Assembly: GCA_009768925.2 (NCBI GenBank)
Contig: VHIT02000049.1
Coordinates: 62,001-126,000, forward strand
Reading direction: 5' to 3'
Length of the DNA stretch: 64,000 bases
DNA from: Cryptosporidium bovis
Lineage: Eukaryota > Apicomplexa > Conoidasida > Eucoccidiorida > Cryptosporidiidae
The position numbers and the translations under genes were made by a program. Position 1 is the stretch's first letter; every line of letters begins with the position of its first letter. This document shows positions 1 through 10,591 of this stretch, piece after piece. The notes below the pieces were generated by a model. It saw only the letters and a list, made by a program, of their open reading frames with translations, ran no database searches and had not been told where the DNA came from.

Positions 1-97
1 CTATCAAGTCCTGAACTATTGAGGCCGCTCTCCTTTCAAATCTGTAACTTACAATTGAATGGCTCCGGTGATCACCGTGATTGTTTTTATAGTCCAT
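1..97 (-). CDS. 5' end of an unknown gene running off the left edge
   Basis: A reading frame starts at an ATG whose first base is 97 and stays open for 32 codons to the window edge. It begins MDYKNNHGDHRSHSIVSYRF and continues with an Arg/Ala-rich stretch. This piece is clearly richer in G and C than the AT-rich DNA just beyond its ATG, as coding DNA is elsewhere in the window. It points away from the CDPK gene, so the two would share the upstream region 98-1898. The fragment is too short to assign a family. It could also be a chance open frame. Confidence 0.55.
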   Translation of the reverse strand, partial: MDYKNNHGDHRSHSIVSYRFERRAASIVQDLI

Positions 98-1898
98 TAT
101 TACATTTACCTTCCACTTTTTTCACCAGAACTTACTCTGGATAGTCCAAATTACACGATATACTTCTCAAGCTAATTGCCCTGACAAACAAAAAACGATA
201 TACATATACATCTATAATAAATGTACGTCTTGACATATGGTTCCCTATATTAATTCAACCAGCACATATGTGCCTCTTGTACATTTACCTTCAAAAAGAC
301 AAATCACCACCTCAAATATTAGCTCCCAAACTTTCTATTACCGTCAGTATTTAAAGCTATTATTTGTATACCTAGAATTTTTTTCCTTTTTCTATTTATT
401 TTACAAGCAACTACCTCTCAATTTCTGTTTATTCACTGCTTAGTAGTTTGATATCCAATGCTCCTTAGGCAACTTGTTTTTCACTACTCTTTAAGTGTTT
501 TCTCCGTCCTGTATGAAAAAAATAATAATTTCAAAATAAACAAAAAAAAAGGAAGGTCAATTCCTCTTTCTATTTATTATTAATTTTTTTCCAATATCTA
601 CCTTTTATTTTTGCTTAGCTGTTTGATTTTTTTACCCCTTTTTATTTATACTTGTAAATATTAATATACGTGACCTTTAATACTGTTTCTGCATCTAGGC
701 GCCCTCATATGCCGCCTAAACCCACGTTCATTTCTGTTTAGATTATCCCATGCAATGATGAATCGTGAATTAGTTACTTCGGTTTAATTAAAGATAACAA
801 AGAAAATAAAAAGAATGTGGGTTAATAATGAGTATCCTTTTACGTAAATAAAGTATAACTCCTTCATTAACGAAATTATTGTTGTTTGTTTTCACTTTTC
901 CTTACAATTTCCATTCCATGAAAGCATTCAACACAAGGTCTCTCCAATGAACTTATGCTACTTTCCAGACCTATTGTAGATTATTACGTTCTCCAACTAT
1001 CCCTTTTCTTTCTCTATACCAATAGAAACCTAAATCAGAATCCACCTTTTGACTATATTCACTAAAAAAGAATAAAAAAAGGTAGCACTATCTTTACTAC
1101 TTAGATATGTTTATTTTACATTTGTACCACTTACTCGTCAAATAGTCAGTTTTGCCTAACATTTTTTAGCGCAAGTACGAGTGGTATGATATTTATGAAC
1201 TATATTCCGGGAATAATCAACTAATTCACAGCTATGAAGAAATAACAGAAATGTACTGCACAAAATTTAACCACAATTACTATTCTACGAGAAATCTACT
1301 TTGTCTATGTTAACACCTTGGCGAATAAACAAATACATTGCTCAGTCTTTTTTTATGCAATTTGTTATTTGCCTCATTTATGTCATAGGTGCCCATATTA
1401 CGACCGCCATAATCACATTTACCTTTTTCCTGCCATTTCCCATTTATTACTACCTTTTCACCCCTCTCCCTTTAATAAGTTAAAAATATGCTACAGCTTA
1501 TGCGGGAAAGGGACTGGCGGTTAGGGCGGTAACATGCGAAATAAATACAAAATTGCATGTCATGGTATGTAAAAATGTAAAAAAATGGATTGTAGAAAAA
1601 AAACAAGAGAAAAAAAATGTAAATAGGGACAGGTAACCAAGCATATTAAAAAATAATAATAAATAATTAGGGGTGAATAACGGTAACATCTGATAAAGTT
1701 TAAGTTAGTAAGAAGGAAAAAAATATAAAAGGATATCTAATGCAAATAGGCAAAATAGTATACAATTTCATAATTAATTGGCTTATGAGTTAATATTCAA
1801 TAAAATATAATATTAAGAGTATAATAATAGTTTAAAAATAACAAATTTTCTTACTCTGACAGAAGTAACAAGTGTTAGTATTTACACATTAGCATATA
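98..1898. other. Long divergent intergenic region upstream of the CDPK
   Basis: This is 1.8 kb of AT-rich sequence with T and A runs between a leftward gene and the CDPK. Open frames at 237-443 and 1301-1524 are rich in Phe, Leu and Tyr and look like chance. The only distinctive sequences are a GGCGCC/GCCGCC cluster near 697-716 and a G-rich patch with two GGCGG half-sites near 1513-1530. Confidence 0.6.
697..716. promoter_or_regulatory. E2F-like GGCGCC plus GCCGCC cluster
   Basis: AGGCGCC at 697-703 is followed by GCCGCC at 711-716 in otherwise AT-rich DNA between two divergent genes. GGCGCC-type palindromes resemble E2F/DP sites. Binding is inferred. Confidence 0.35.
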
Positions 1899-3698
1899 AT
1901 GAATGGAGATTACGAGGCATACAACTATGGAGAAGATGGCATGGGAAACTATGAATATAGTGGAGACTCTGAGCAGACAGTAAGCAGTTTAGAATTAATA
2001 AAAACACGCTTGTCAATGGCACTGTCAAGTAGGGAAGCATTTTTACAGAGTGCAAAATCATCATTTACACAATTTGATGAAGAAAAGAGAGGTAAATTGA
2101 GCTATGCAGAAACTAAGCGTTTACTAGAAAGACTGGCTATAAATTTGGAATTACCTCCGATAGACAGTAAAATGCTCAAAAGTATTTTTGATAGATATGA
2201 TTCAGAGCATACAGGTTTTTTAAATTTTGAACAGTTTGCTAAATTTTTTTGGCATTTGTTGAATAGCATAAGAGAAAAATACTATCCAGAAAAATCAATA
2301 TTGGTTACTAGGGACCAGTTTGTAAGAAGGACGTCATTGAAAAGAGCTGATAACATTGAGAGTGTATTTAAGTTTGAGAAAAAAATAGGTGAGGGATCAT
2401 TTGGCAAGGTGTATTTAGTTAAGGACCGTTGCAGTAATTTATTAAGGGTATGCAAAAAAATAGACAGATCTTTATCGAACATGAGTTTGGAACAAATAGA
2501 GGCAGAAGTATCAGTATTGAAAAGTTTGGATCATCCAAATATAATCAAGATATTTGAAGTTTACGAAGATTCTGATCACATGTACATTATAATGGAAAAC
2601 TGTGAAGGGGGCGAGTTATTTGAAAGAATTCACGAAGCAGTTTCAAAGGGATTCAGATTAAGTGAAAAATATGTGTCACACATAATGAGACAAATTTTAG
2701 GTGCATTGGCCTATTTTCATTCCAGAAATATTGTGCACAAGGATTTAAAACCTGAGAATATACTAATGCAAGAAAAGTCGCATTATTCTTCAATTAAAGT
2801 CATTGACTTTGGTCTTGCTGAAATATTTCGGTCTATAAATGAGCATAGCAGCCACGCAGCCGGTACAGTGTTGTACATGGCACCTGAAGTATTTTTAAGA
2901 GATGTCACAACTGAATGCGACGTATGGAGTGCTGGTGTTGTTATGTACTTTCTACTGTCTGGAACTCTTCCTTTTACGGGAAAAAATGTCAAAGAAGTAA
3001 AAAACAAGGTGCTTAATTACGAACCTGATTACGAAAATGAATGTTTGCATGTATCACCTGAAGGTATTGATTTGCTTCGGTTGATGCTCCAAAAAGATCC
3101 TGCATTAAGACCAACAGCTAAAGATATTCTTTGTCACGAATGGTTCAGAATATCAAAAACCAATAACGAACCCATATCTATTGACAAACGTCTTTTACAT
3201 AGTCTCAAAAATTATATGAAACAAAATCAGCTTAAACATGCATTAGTCAATATGATGGCACACCAATTAAATGTAACTGGTTCTCAAATTAAGCGCATTA
3301 CCAAGGTATTTAAGTCTCTTGATCAAGATGGAAATGGTGTTCTCACTCCAGAAGAACTTGTTTCAGGCTTACAAACTGCCGGCGTGCCTCAATGGGATAT
3401 AAACAGAATTGTGCAATCTATGGACGTGGATGATACTGGATTCATTAGTTATACAGAATTTCTTGCTGCCTGTTACGAATGGAGAGATGGGGAACTTGGT
3501 GTTATAAGAGCTGCCTTTAATAAAATGGATGTAGATGGTGATGGAAAACTTACTGTTAATGAATTTGAAAAGGTTTTATGTACTGGCGATCAAAAGTTAC
3601 TTTCTCATAAAGATTGGGATGAAATTATTAGAGCTGCTGATACTAATCGAGATGGGGTTGTTGATTGGAATGAATTTCTAAATTATATGATCAACTAA
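1899..3698 (+). CDS. Calcium-dependent protein kinase with six EF-hands
   Basis: A 599-residue Ser/Thr kinase that couples calcium to phosphorylation, a class that drives egress, motility and invasion in apicomplexans. Two degenerate EF-hands lie near residues 57-72 and 98-113. The kinase domain follows: Gly loop GEGSFG at 163-168, Lys near 186, HKDLKPEN from 280, DFG at 303-305 and APE at 328-330. Four EF-hands lie at the C-terminus, including the canonical DQDGNGVLTPEE. The gatekeeper in YIIMEN is Met, whereas the well-studied Cryptosporidium and Toxoplasma CDPK1 enzymes have Gly. There is no N-terminal Gly after Met, so no myristoylation signal. The first ATG after stops was chosen. N-terminal EF-hands resemble the CDPK6/7-type architecture, but the exact orthologue is uncertain. 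Confidence 0.95.
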   Translation: MNGDYEAYNYGEDGMGNYEYSGDSEQTVSSLELIKTRLSMALSSREAFLQSAKSSFTQFDEEKRGKLSYAETKRLLERLAINLELPPIDSKMLKSIFDRYDSEHTGFLNFEQFAKFFWHLLNSIREKYYPEKSILVTRDQFVRRTSLKRADNIESVFKFEKKIGEGSFGKVYLVKDRCSNLLRVCKKIDRSLSNMSLEQIEAEVSVLKSLDHPNIIKIFEVYEDSDHMYIIMENCEGGELFERIHEAVSKGFRLSEKYVSHIMRQILGALAYFHSRNIVHKDLKPENILMQEKSHYSSIKVIDFGLAEIFRSINEHSSHAAGTVLYMAPEVFLRDVTTECDVWSAGVVMYFLLSGTLPFTGKNVKEVKNKVLNYEPDYENECLHVSPEGIDLLRLMLQKDPALRPTAKDILCHEWFRISKTNNEPISIDKRLLHSLKNYMKQNQLKHALVNMMAHQLNVTGSQIKRITKVFKSLDQDGNGVLTPEELVSGLQTAGVPQWDINRIVQSMDVDDTGFISYTEFLAACYEWRDGELGVIRAAFNKMDVDGDGKLTVNEFEKVLCTGDQKLLSHKDWDEIIRAADTNRDGVVDWNEFLNYMIN

Positions 3699-4456
3699 AA
3701 TTTTTTTGTTTTATTCACTCATTCTTTTCTTGGAATATCCAAATTGGAATTTTTCATACCTAGTTTATACTAATGCTAATTTAGTAGTGCAGTTATTAAT
3801 AAATAACAATACAATTAACGATATTAAAATATACATATAAATATATTATCAATTACACATTTTAAAATTCAACTTCCAAGTTGGATATTTTGAATTTAAT
3901 TCTTTAGTGGCAAAATATAAATTGTGCTTTTATTCGAACGAATAGTGTTAATAGAAAACAACAGTATCATTAATAATTGTTTTTACTCTATTTTCTTCAT
4001 TGTTAGTCGAAAAGAAGCAAATTGATTTGCAATAATTTGTCCCGGTGTCTAGGTATAATAGTTATAGAACCTGATTGCTTTAATTCCTTATTTTGTGGCT
4101 CCTAAATTTGACTTGATCCTCTCTAAGTGAAGGGATAAGCATTCATTCTTTTCTGCAGTACTACTGGCTCTCGGAACTTAAAGTAATTGCACTAATTAAT
4201 AGCCCTAATTCACAAACATGAGTTCAAACGCGGAAATAATGTTGAATAACCCTGCGAACACACACATAGAGACAAACAAATGCATTCTCTTACTTATTAC
4301 TTACATTTTGTTTTAAAAATACAATGTTAAATTGAGCGGCAACCATTCTATATTAAATGGGCGGTGGCGTCTGTTTTGACATGGCACGTGAAAAAAAAGC
4401 TATGGTAAATTAACTATAAAGTGAAGAAAAGAGTGTAAGAGGATTGTTTTTAGAAT
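3699..4456. other. Intergenic region between CDPK and NOC3
   Basis: AT-rich 3' and 5' flanks of two same-strand genes. A GGGCGGTGGCG patch and CACGTG lie near 4360-4390, about 70-100 bases before the NOC3 ATG. Two mutually exclusive tiny candidates overlap on opposite strands: a 32-codon plus-strand ORF (4218-4316), and a minus-strand model with exons 4305-4346 and 4210-4251 joined over a 53-nt intron. Neither is convincing. Confidence 0.5.
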
Positions 4457-6601
4457 ATGAATGACATAGAAGATAGATATGAGAGAAAAAGAGGGCTTGA
4501 GCAGTTTTCAAAATGGTCTGAAAAGGCAGACTCGTCAATGGGATTACCAGTATTTGATATTAACAGCAAGGAATGGTTAATACCGAAAAATAATTCTAAC
4601 AAGAAACAAAAAAAGTTTGTGGAAGGACAGGGTATCCTAGCTGATGGTTTTAATAACAATGAAAGCAGAGAAGAAGTTAGAGGTCAACTGTCAAAAAAGA
4701 GTCAAAGAAGATTAAAGGAATTGGAGAAAAAAGAGCTTTCAAGAAAAAGAAAGGGAGAAAGTTGCCAGCAATCAAGTTCAATCCCATCGTCCGGATCTGG
4801 AAACGATAAATCTAATGAAATCCAAATGTTTAAAATAAAAGGACCGAGAGATTTGGCAGCTATATGTGAATTAATAATGTCAGATTCAGAGACTAATGTG
4901 GTTTATTTAGGTTATCTTTTGGAACACTGCGAAAAAGAGTGGAAAAATATATTAAGAGGTTCTTATAAAAACAATTACCCTTTCGAGCTATCTGTCGTAT
5001 CCTTAGTTTTAGTGGTAAAAGATATTATACCAGGGTATAAAATATCAAATCAAATTATTGGAATGGAAATGGAAGGTAATGAAAATAAGGTTTCTTTGAA
5101 AAAAGAGACGCAGAGAATTCACGCATACGAGAGAAAGATATTAGAAATATACAAAAAAACATGTTTGTTACTTAAGAGAATAATTGATCAAAGTAAAATA
5201 ACGGATAGCAGTACAAAAGTAATAAACAAGGAAGCAATACTCAAGTCAGCAATGGATTTACTAGACTCGACGTACCACTTTAATCACCATACAATATTAC
5301 TGAGAGTGATACTACTGTACTTAATGTCTGCAAGTGATGAAAACAATTCATCATGTCTAAGTTACTGTTGTGAGGGGATAACAAATATATTAAACAGTGA
5401 TACAACTCTTGAAATTGGAGTAGAGTCAGTAAATATAATAAATGAAGTTTTGTTTAAAAAAGTAAAAGTATCAGGGAATAAAAAGGGTGCAAAAATAAGT
5501 TACAAATTAAATAAATGGATTCTTTCTCCATTTATAAAATATACACCTTGGAATAGAATTGAAGAGTCAAAAAACGAATACAGAAGAATATTTGGAACTA
5601 TCAAAAACAACAATATAAGTCAAGAATTAATTGATGAATTACAACAAACGAGTTCGACTAGGATAAAACACGAAACTTTAATTGAAAGAGAAGAGACCAT
5701 TCTTAAACACCTATTTACTTTTTACGCAAAAGTTCTTATACTTGATTTAAATGATGATCTTGAACAGGTATTTCTTGGTATTTCACACTATAGCAATCGA
5801 ATTAATCAAAATATGAGGTCAGAACTAATATCACTTGTAAAGGAGAAGTTGTATAAGAGTGAATCCTTGAGTTTGAGTGGGTTTATCTTAATATTAAAGT
5901 GTTGTTTTTCCCTTATCCAAAAAGGCTTAAATCTAACTGAATATCAACTGGAAGATAATTCTTGGGTGCTGAGGTATTTGACAATAAGGCTTGAAAAAGA
6001 GCAACAGAAAATTAAAAAAATTGTGGAAAGTGCTTCATTCTCAATAAATAATAAGAATTCTAATAGTTACCTAAGTGGCATTGTGAACTGCTTCAGCAAT
6101 CCTGAACTGGAAACACTGCTACTAAACGTGAGTATATTTTCAAATTCAAGTTACTTGTACCACTTATTATTTATTATAGGAAAAATATCTCTCGAGTTGT
6201 CTAAGATAGGCGAGTTTAATGCAAGTTTACTACTTATTAAAATATGTGGTCGTATTCTAATTAATTATCCCAAATTGAGAACATTGCTAGATCAAGAGGG
6301 TATACCTTTCAACGAGTTTCCTGTGGATTATGCTCACTCGTCCTCGCTAACACTTTGTGGATATCAGGAAATATCCCTTTACTATATTCTCAAAGAGATC
6401 ATCGACAATCCCAATTCTGACTCCAAGTTAAAATTAGCATGTAATTTACTCTTGTCTGAATCAACCGAAACCGAGGTTAAAAAATTCGCAATCACTAACA
6501 TTAAAAGTCTTAGCAAGCAAAGTACATCTAGTGATGTCTCGAGTGATTATGTAAACGAACTTAAGCCATTCCACTTTGTTATGAAGCTATTAAATATATA
6601 A
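4457..6601 (+). CDS. NOC3: NOC3-like nucleolar complex protein
   Basis: A 714-residue homologue of the Noc3/CBF-Mak21 family, which helps assemble and export pre-60S ribosomes and, in yeast, also assists replication licensing. The first 100 residues are Lys/Arg/Glu-rich, as expected of a nucleolar protein. The family signature KDIIPGYKI occurs at residues 188-196 and is followed by the VS..KE and YERKILEIYKK pattern typical of the Noc3 domain. The rest is helical, with weaker similarity to the CBF domain near residues 530-640. It is a single exon. Its stop lies 11 bases from the stop of the next gene, which comes from the other strand, so the transcripts probably overlap at their 3' ends. Confidence 0.85.
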   Translation: MNDIEDRYERKRGLEQFSKWSEKADSSMGLPVFDINSKEWLIPKNNSNKKQKKFVEGQGILADGFNNNESREEVRGQLSKKSQRRLKELEKKELSRKRKGESCQQSSSIPSSGSGNDKSNEIQMFKIKGPRDLAAICELIMSDSETNVVYLGYLLEHCEKEWKNILRGSYKNNYPFELSVVSLVLVVKDIIPGYKISNQIIGMEMEGNENKVSLKKETQRIHAYERKILEIYKKTCLLLKRIIDQSKITDSSTKVINKEAILKSAMDLLDSTYHFNHHTILLRVILLYLMSASDENNSSCLSYCCEGITNILNSDTTLEIGVESVNIINEVLFKKVKVSGNKKGAKISYKLNKWILSPFIKYTPWNRIEESKNEYRRIFGTIKNNNISQELIDELQQTSSTRIKHETLIEREETILKHLFTFYAKVLILDLNDDLEQVFLGISHYSNRINQNMRSELISLVKEKLYKSESLSLSGFILILKCCFSLIQKGLNLTEYQLEDNSWVLRYLTIRLEKEQQKIKKIVESASFSINNKNSNSYLSGIVNCFSNPELETLLLNVSIFSNSSYLYHLLFIIGKISLELSKIGEFNASLLLIKICGRILINYPKLRTLLDQEGIPFNEFPVDYAHSSSLTLCGYQEISLYYILKEIIDNPNSDSKLKLACNLLLSESTETEVKKFAITNIKSLSKQSTSSDVSSDYVNELKPFHFVMKLLNI

Positions 6602-6612
6602 TTGTTGGTTGA

Positions 6613-7097
6613 TTATTCATTTGAAATCCTCTTTTGAAGGAATGGCATAATATTCTCTATGTCTGGTGAATCAATGTATAAATCTATTGGATAGTCTTTG
6701 TCAACCATATTGGATCTATACAACTCATTGTTTATCATTTTATATAGATTAATTGGTTCGAATCCCTTTTTATATTCCTATTAAAGTTGAAAAAAAAGTC
6801 AATTTCATTATTGTTTCTTAGAATTTTATTTATTTTCAAACTTACTTTGTCGTTACTTATTACGTTCAAATAATATTTTTTATATATCTCTTTTTCCAGA
6901 TCGGACACATTGTCTAAATTAAACTTTTCGCCAATACTTTTATATGGTTCATCACACTTGTCTATCACTCCTTCACTATCTCCGTGCGACTCCTCAACTT
7001 CCAAACTTACATCCTCTCTACCGACAACCTCGGTACTTTTACTTGTTTCGCTAATTATCCCCTCATTGCTATCCCCTTTCGGTGCCAGATCCTCCAT
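6613..7097 (-). CDS. Small two-exon acidic protein, possibly HCNGP/SAP30BP-like
   Basis: A gene of two exons, 7097-6846 and 6777-6613 on the minus strand, joined over a 68-nt GTAAGT...TAG intron. The joined product is 138 residues. Reading straight through gives only a truncated 120-residue frame, whereas splicing restores a second coding-like segment containing FEPINLYKMI and DYPIDLYID. The first half is acidic and low complexity. The second half, with an aromatic/Tyr-Pro-x-Asp pattern after a short helix, weakly recalls the HCNGP (SAP30-binding protein) domain; this is a guess. It is convergent with NOC3, with 11 bases between the stops, and divergent from the mutase. Confidence 0.65.
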
Positions 7098-7524
7098 TGT
7101 TCCATATCAGTTTCTTTCCCTAAATACAAATTATAATTTATAATGAAAAGTTGAATATTATTGTTACTGCTCCTGACGAGAATACAGTTTCGGAAACAAA
7201 CAAATGTACCTAGTTTATTAGAATTTACTCAAATATACAACAGTACAACATCAATTTGGCTCAAGCAACAAAAAATGAAGGAAAGTAAATAAAAAATCCG
7301 TTTATTTGTCTTTCCCTCACCCAATCTTGTCTTAACTTTGAAATAAACTCCACCTAATATCCACAAAAAAATTTTGTTTGTTGAATACTTTAGGTATACC
7401 GGCAAATGCATGCGCGAATGGAGGGTTTAAGTCAAAACTAAAAATAATTTTAATAAAAAAAATTGAACAAATATATTCGTTTATACTCAAGAACGACAGA
7501 AAGGTAAAGAAATAGAAATAATAT
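7098..7524. other. Divergent promoter region before the mutase
   Basis: 427 bases between two divergent genes. The sequence is AT-rich with a short CT-rich stretch at 7305-7330. No GGCGCC element and no further coding signal was seen. Confidence 0.5.
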
Positions 7525-9486
7525 ATGAAATCATTCGAGGAAAAAGTTAAAAGTCTTGTTGAGGACACTAAACATGGGAGCATTGTTAAGTTGGGTCCGT
7601 TAATATATGGAACTGCGGGATTCAGAATGAACTACAATGAAAATGAGGAAAGAGTACACAAAGTTTCGATACTATGTGCATTAATATCGTGTTTAAGGAG
7701 TCTGGTTGAAAAAAAATGGGTCGGGATTATGATAACGGCATCACATAACCCAATATGTGATAATGGTATTAAAATAATAGATGTAACTGGGAACATATTG
7801 AATAAGGAATACGAAGAAATATGTTATAATGTAATAAATTCGGTAAATGGAGATAGTCCTGTGGAAGTGCTTTTTTCATACTATAAAAACAAGTTATTGT
7901 CAGATAATTTGAATGAAATAGACATTTCAAATTCAAAACTAATGCTGGGTTTCGATACGAGACCCTCTTCCAAATTGATACTTGAACAGATAAAAAGGGT
8001 AATTACTTTACTCGGTATTAAAAAATACATATTTTTTGGATATGTGACAACTCCTCAGTTGCACTTTATGGTAGGAACAGCCAATGGTTTAATAAATTCG
8101 AGAATACCAAAAGTACTTGAAAACAAATTGGGAATAAATAAATTACTTGTGGATATAGAGGAGAATGATATAGTTCAAAATAGTTGTAATGGCAATAGCG
8201 AAATAACGCCTAAGTTTTTTAATATATACTATTCATATCACGAATATTATTTCACTGAATCGAATAACCAAATTAAGAATGTATTCTTAAATAACAGTGA
8301 TTTAATTTCAAAAACTAATCTCTTTAGGAGCGTAAAATTGATAAATAATGAATTCAACAACTTAAATGAGAATGGAAACATACTTTTAGACGTTGCAAAT
8401 GGCGTTGGAAGGCATCATTTTATAGAAATAGAAAGAATTTTAAATATAGAAAAAATAAATGTAAAAATGATAAACGCCGATAACCCAGATAAGTTAAATG
8501 ACTGTTGTGGTGCTGAGTACATTCAAAAGAACATTCTTCCTCCAACATCGTATTATTCAGATAAGGAGTGCAATTATCCAAGTTATATTGACTATGTTGC
8601 TTCATTTGATGGCGATGCGGACCGTCTTGTTTATTTTACTTCAAGTACAAGTCATAGCAATATAATGCTAATAGACGGAGACCGTTTATCTTCGTGTTAT
8701 TCGCTCGTGATTACAAGTATGCTCAATGAGATAACAATGAATTTAGACGAGAACAAAGTCAGAAACAATAAAATACCTTTACTGAGTCTCGGAGTAGTTC
8801 AAACAGCATATGCAAACGGTGCAAGTACTAACTACATAAAAGACTTACTTAACACTTTGGATCCTAATTATTTCAAATTTGGAATACACTGTGTTCCAAC
8901 TGGTGTAAAAAGCCTTCACAGAAAAGCGGAGGAATTTGACATCGGCATTTATTTCGAAGCAAATGGTCATGGAACCGTAATACACAGTATTAAATTCACC
9001 AAATGGATTGAGGACATTAAAAAATACATATTAAAAGATAGAATTGAAAAAGTATTGCATTATATTCAGTTTTTGGAAAATTTTTTAAATATATTTAATC
9101 CTGCAATTGGAGATGCTATTTCAGGTTTAATTGCTTTTGAAGTTTCAAGAAACTTCGTTCAGAATAAATTTGGCTGTAAATTCGCACTTTCTCTTTACGA
9201 TGATTTTCATGTAATACAAGATAAGATTTTATTGAATAGAGATCAATTGAATAAACTAGTTTGCGACCCAACAACTGAAAAGTTTTTAATAAAACCCAAA
9301 GAGCTTCAAGATAAAATAGACTTTTATATTCGTTCATTAAGTGACAAGAATTCAAGAGCATTCATTAGACCATCTGGAACCGAGGAAGTTGCAAGAATAT
9401 ATGCGGAAGCATCTACCGAAAAAATGGCAACAGAGATTATAAACTACTTAAAAGGAACCATTTACGAATATTTTTCACATAAATAA
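7525..9486 (+). CDS. PAGM: Phosphoacetylglucosamine mutase
   Basis: This enzyme interconverts N-acetylglucosamine-6-phosphate and N-acetylglucosamine-1-phosphate, the step before UDP-GlcNAc, which supplies N-glycans, GPI anchors and wall glycans. At 653 residues it is longer than the usual 530-560. All four signature regions are present: YGTAGFR at 28-34, the phosphoserine loop TASHNP at 71-76 (catalytic Ser73), the metal site DGDADR at 362-367, the sugar-binding loop FEANGHGT, and the phosphate-binding RPSGTEEVARIYAE from about 615. FEANGHGT and RPSGTE are typical of the AGM1 type rather than phosphoglucomutase. The extra length lies in insertions between residues 150 and 280. No signal peptide; cytosolic. 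Confidence 0.93.
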   Translation: MKSFEEKVKSLVEDTKHGSIVKLGPLIYGTAGFRMNYNENEERVHKVSILCALISCLRSLVEKKWVGIMITASHNPICDNGIKIIDVTGNILNKEYEEICYNVINSVNGDSPVEVLFSYYKNKLLSDNLNEIDISNSKLMLGFDTRPSSKLILEQIKRVITLLGIKKYIFFGYVTTPQLHFMVGTANGLINSRIPKVLENKLGINKLLVDIEENDIVQNSCNGNSEITPKFFNIYYSYHEYYFTESNNQIKNVFLNNSDLISKTNLFRSVKLINNEFNNLNENGNILLDVANGVGRHHFIEIERILNIEKINVKMINADNPDKLNDCCGAEYIQKNILPPTSYYSDKECNYPSYIDYVASFDGDADRLVYFTSSTSHSNIMLIDGDRLSSCYSLVITSMLNEITMNLDENKVRNNKIPLLSLGVVQTAYANGASTNYIKDLLNTLDPNYFKFGIHCVPTGVKSLHRKAEEFDIGIYFEANGHGTVIHSIKFTKWIEDIKKYILKDRIEKVLHYIQFLENFLNIFNPAIGDAISGLIAFEVSRNFVQNKFGCKFALSLYDDFHVIQDKILLNRDQLNKLVCDPTTEKFLIKPKELQDKIDFYIRSLSDKNSRAFIRPSGTEEVARIYAEASTEKMATEIINYLKGTIYEYFSHK

Positions 9487-9802
9487 ATGTTTCAATTTAC
9501 GCATTCAACCAACAACTTTTACTTTATAAAGAGGGCCAGGCCAAACACTGATGAACTCACTACAAAAATGGTATGAACAAATAGAAATATAAAAGTAAAT
9601 AAAAGATATCTTATATGTAAAAATAACAATTTCCATATCTATCTTTTCTAGATCAAATGTTAAATTTAATCAGAAACTCCAACTATCTACTCATTTGCTT
9701 GTCATTACTCTTAATAGTAATATCTAAATCGCCTTAATTCTTATTGCATCAAGTTTTATTTTTTTTCGCTCATTGTTTTCCACCTTGTTTTTAACTATTA
9801 AT
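9487..9802. other. Convergent 3' intergenic region
   Basis: 316 bases between the stops of the mutase and the first alveolin. A short GC-richer patch (GGGCCAGGCC near 9531-9542) stands out. It is open in two minus-strand frames after a TTTTTGTAG acceptor-like site, but no start exon was found. Confidence 0.45.
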
Positions 9803-10591
9803 TCATTCCTGCGAATTCTGTTGATGTGGTGTTTGAGTTGCGTTCTGATGAGCAAATATTCCCGCAGATATATTTGCTTGTTGAGCCATCTGTTCTAAGG
9901 CTGCAATTGGATTTGGGAGAGGTTCATCAGGATCGTGTAAGTACTTTTGTAATAATTCAGGTTGATCATAAAGTCCAATCGGAACTGGTTTCTCAATATT
10001 TCTCTTAACTGGAATTGGAATTGGAATGTCCTTGTAAATTGCCTCTATTTTTGGGCATAATATATCTTGAATAATCTGCAATTCCATTGGAACTGGAACT
10101 GCTCTGTCAATAAGTATTGGAACTGGAACCGCAGAATAAAATGCAATTGGAACCTCAATCGGCTTTGGTACTTGACGATATTGTGTCACAATATCTAATT
10201 GTTTTCTTTCTGTTGGTGTTCCCGGCCTAGTTGCATTTCTACTCTTTGGTGACACTTCTATTCTCTCAACCTCAACTAATTTCTCTTCTATAACTACTTG
10301 TGGAACTTCTACTACTTTTTCCACCACCTTATATTTAGGTACTTCCACTATTTTTTCCTTTATTACTGGTTTAACCACATGCACCTCTCTTTCTTGAATT
10401 ATTTCTTTCTGTTCATACCTTATTTTTTCCTGAACCACTGGTATATCTACCGCTGCATACTTTTCATGAAAATGCAATTCTGGTACTTCAACTATATTTT
10501 GCTCCACTCTTCCTGGAGACTTTATATCACTTTTATCCTGGTTATTCATAGTTCTACCTGTTTCTCCGCCATTATTACTTCTTGCTGACAT
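9803..10591 (-). CDS. Alveolin / inner membrane complex protein (short)
   Basis: A 262-residue protein with the Val-Pro-Glu-Lys-rich repeats that define alveolins (IMC1 family), intermediate-filament-like proteins of the subpellicular network under the alveolar sacs. Repeats such as EKIVEVPKYKVVEKVVEVP occupy roughly residues 65-115. A second block with PVPV and PIPIPVKR patterns follows at about 145-215. The tail is Gln/Asn-rich. The first ATG of the frame is at 10591; a GTG two codons earlier was not used. Cysteine is nearly absent, so palmitoylation at Cys motifs is unlikely. It lies head-to-head with another alveolin 1.46 kb away. Confidence 0.88.
   Translation of the reverse strand: MSARSNNGGETGRTMNNQDKSDIKSPGRVEQNIVEVPELHFHEKYAAVDIPVVQEKIRYEQKEIIQEREVHVVKPVIKEKIVEVPKYKVVEKVVEVPQVVIEEKLVEVERIEVSPKSRNATRPGTPTERKQLDIVTQYRQVPKPIEVPIAFYSAVPVPILIDRAVPVPMELQIIQDILCPKIEAIYKDIPIPIPVKRNIEKPVPIGLYDQPELLQKYLHDPDEPLPNPIAALEQMAQQANISAGIFAHQNATQTPHQQNSQE

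Noticed and set aside
237-443. 68-codon ORF near the left edge
   Set aside because: Phe/Tyr/Leu-rich translation of AT-rich intergenic DNA, typical of chance frames.
4210-4346. Two overlapping tiny gene models on opposite strands before NOC3
   Set aside because: They exclude each other and show how easily short spliced models arise by chance.
6755-6765. GGTTCGAATCC, a perfect tRNA T-loop-like string
   Set aside because: No acceptor, D or anticodon stems can be drawn around it, and it lies inside a coding exon of the minus-strand gene.
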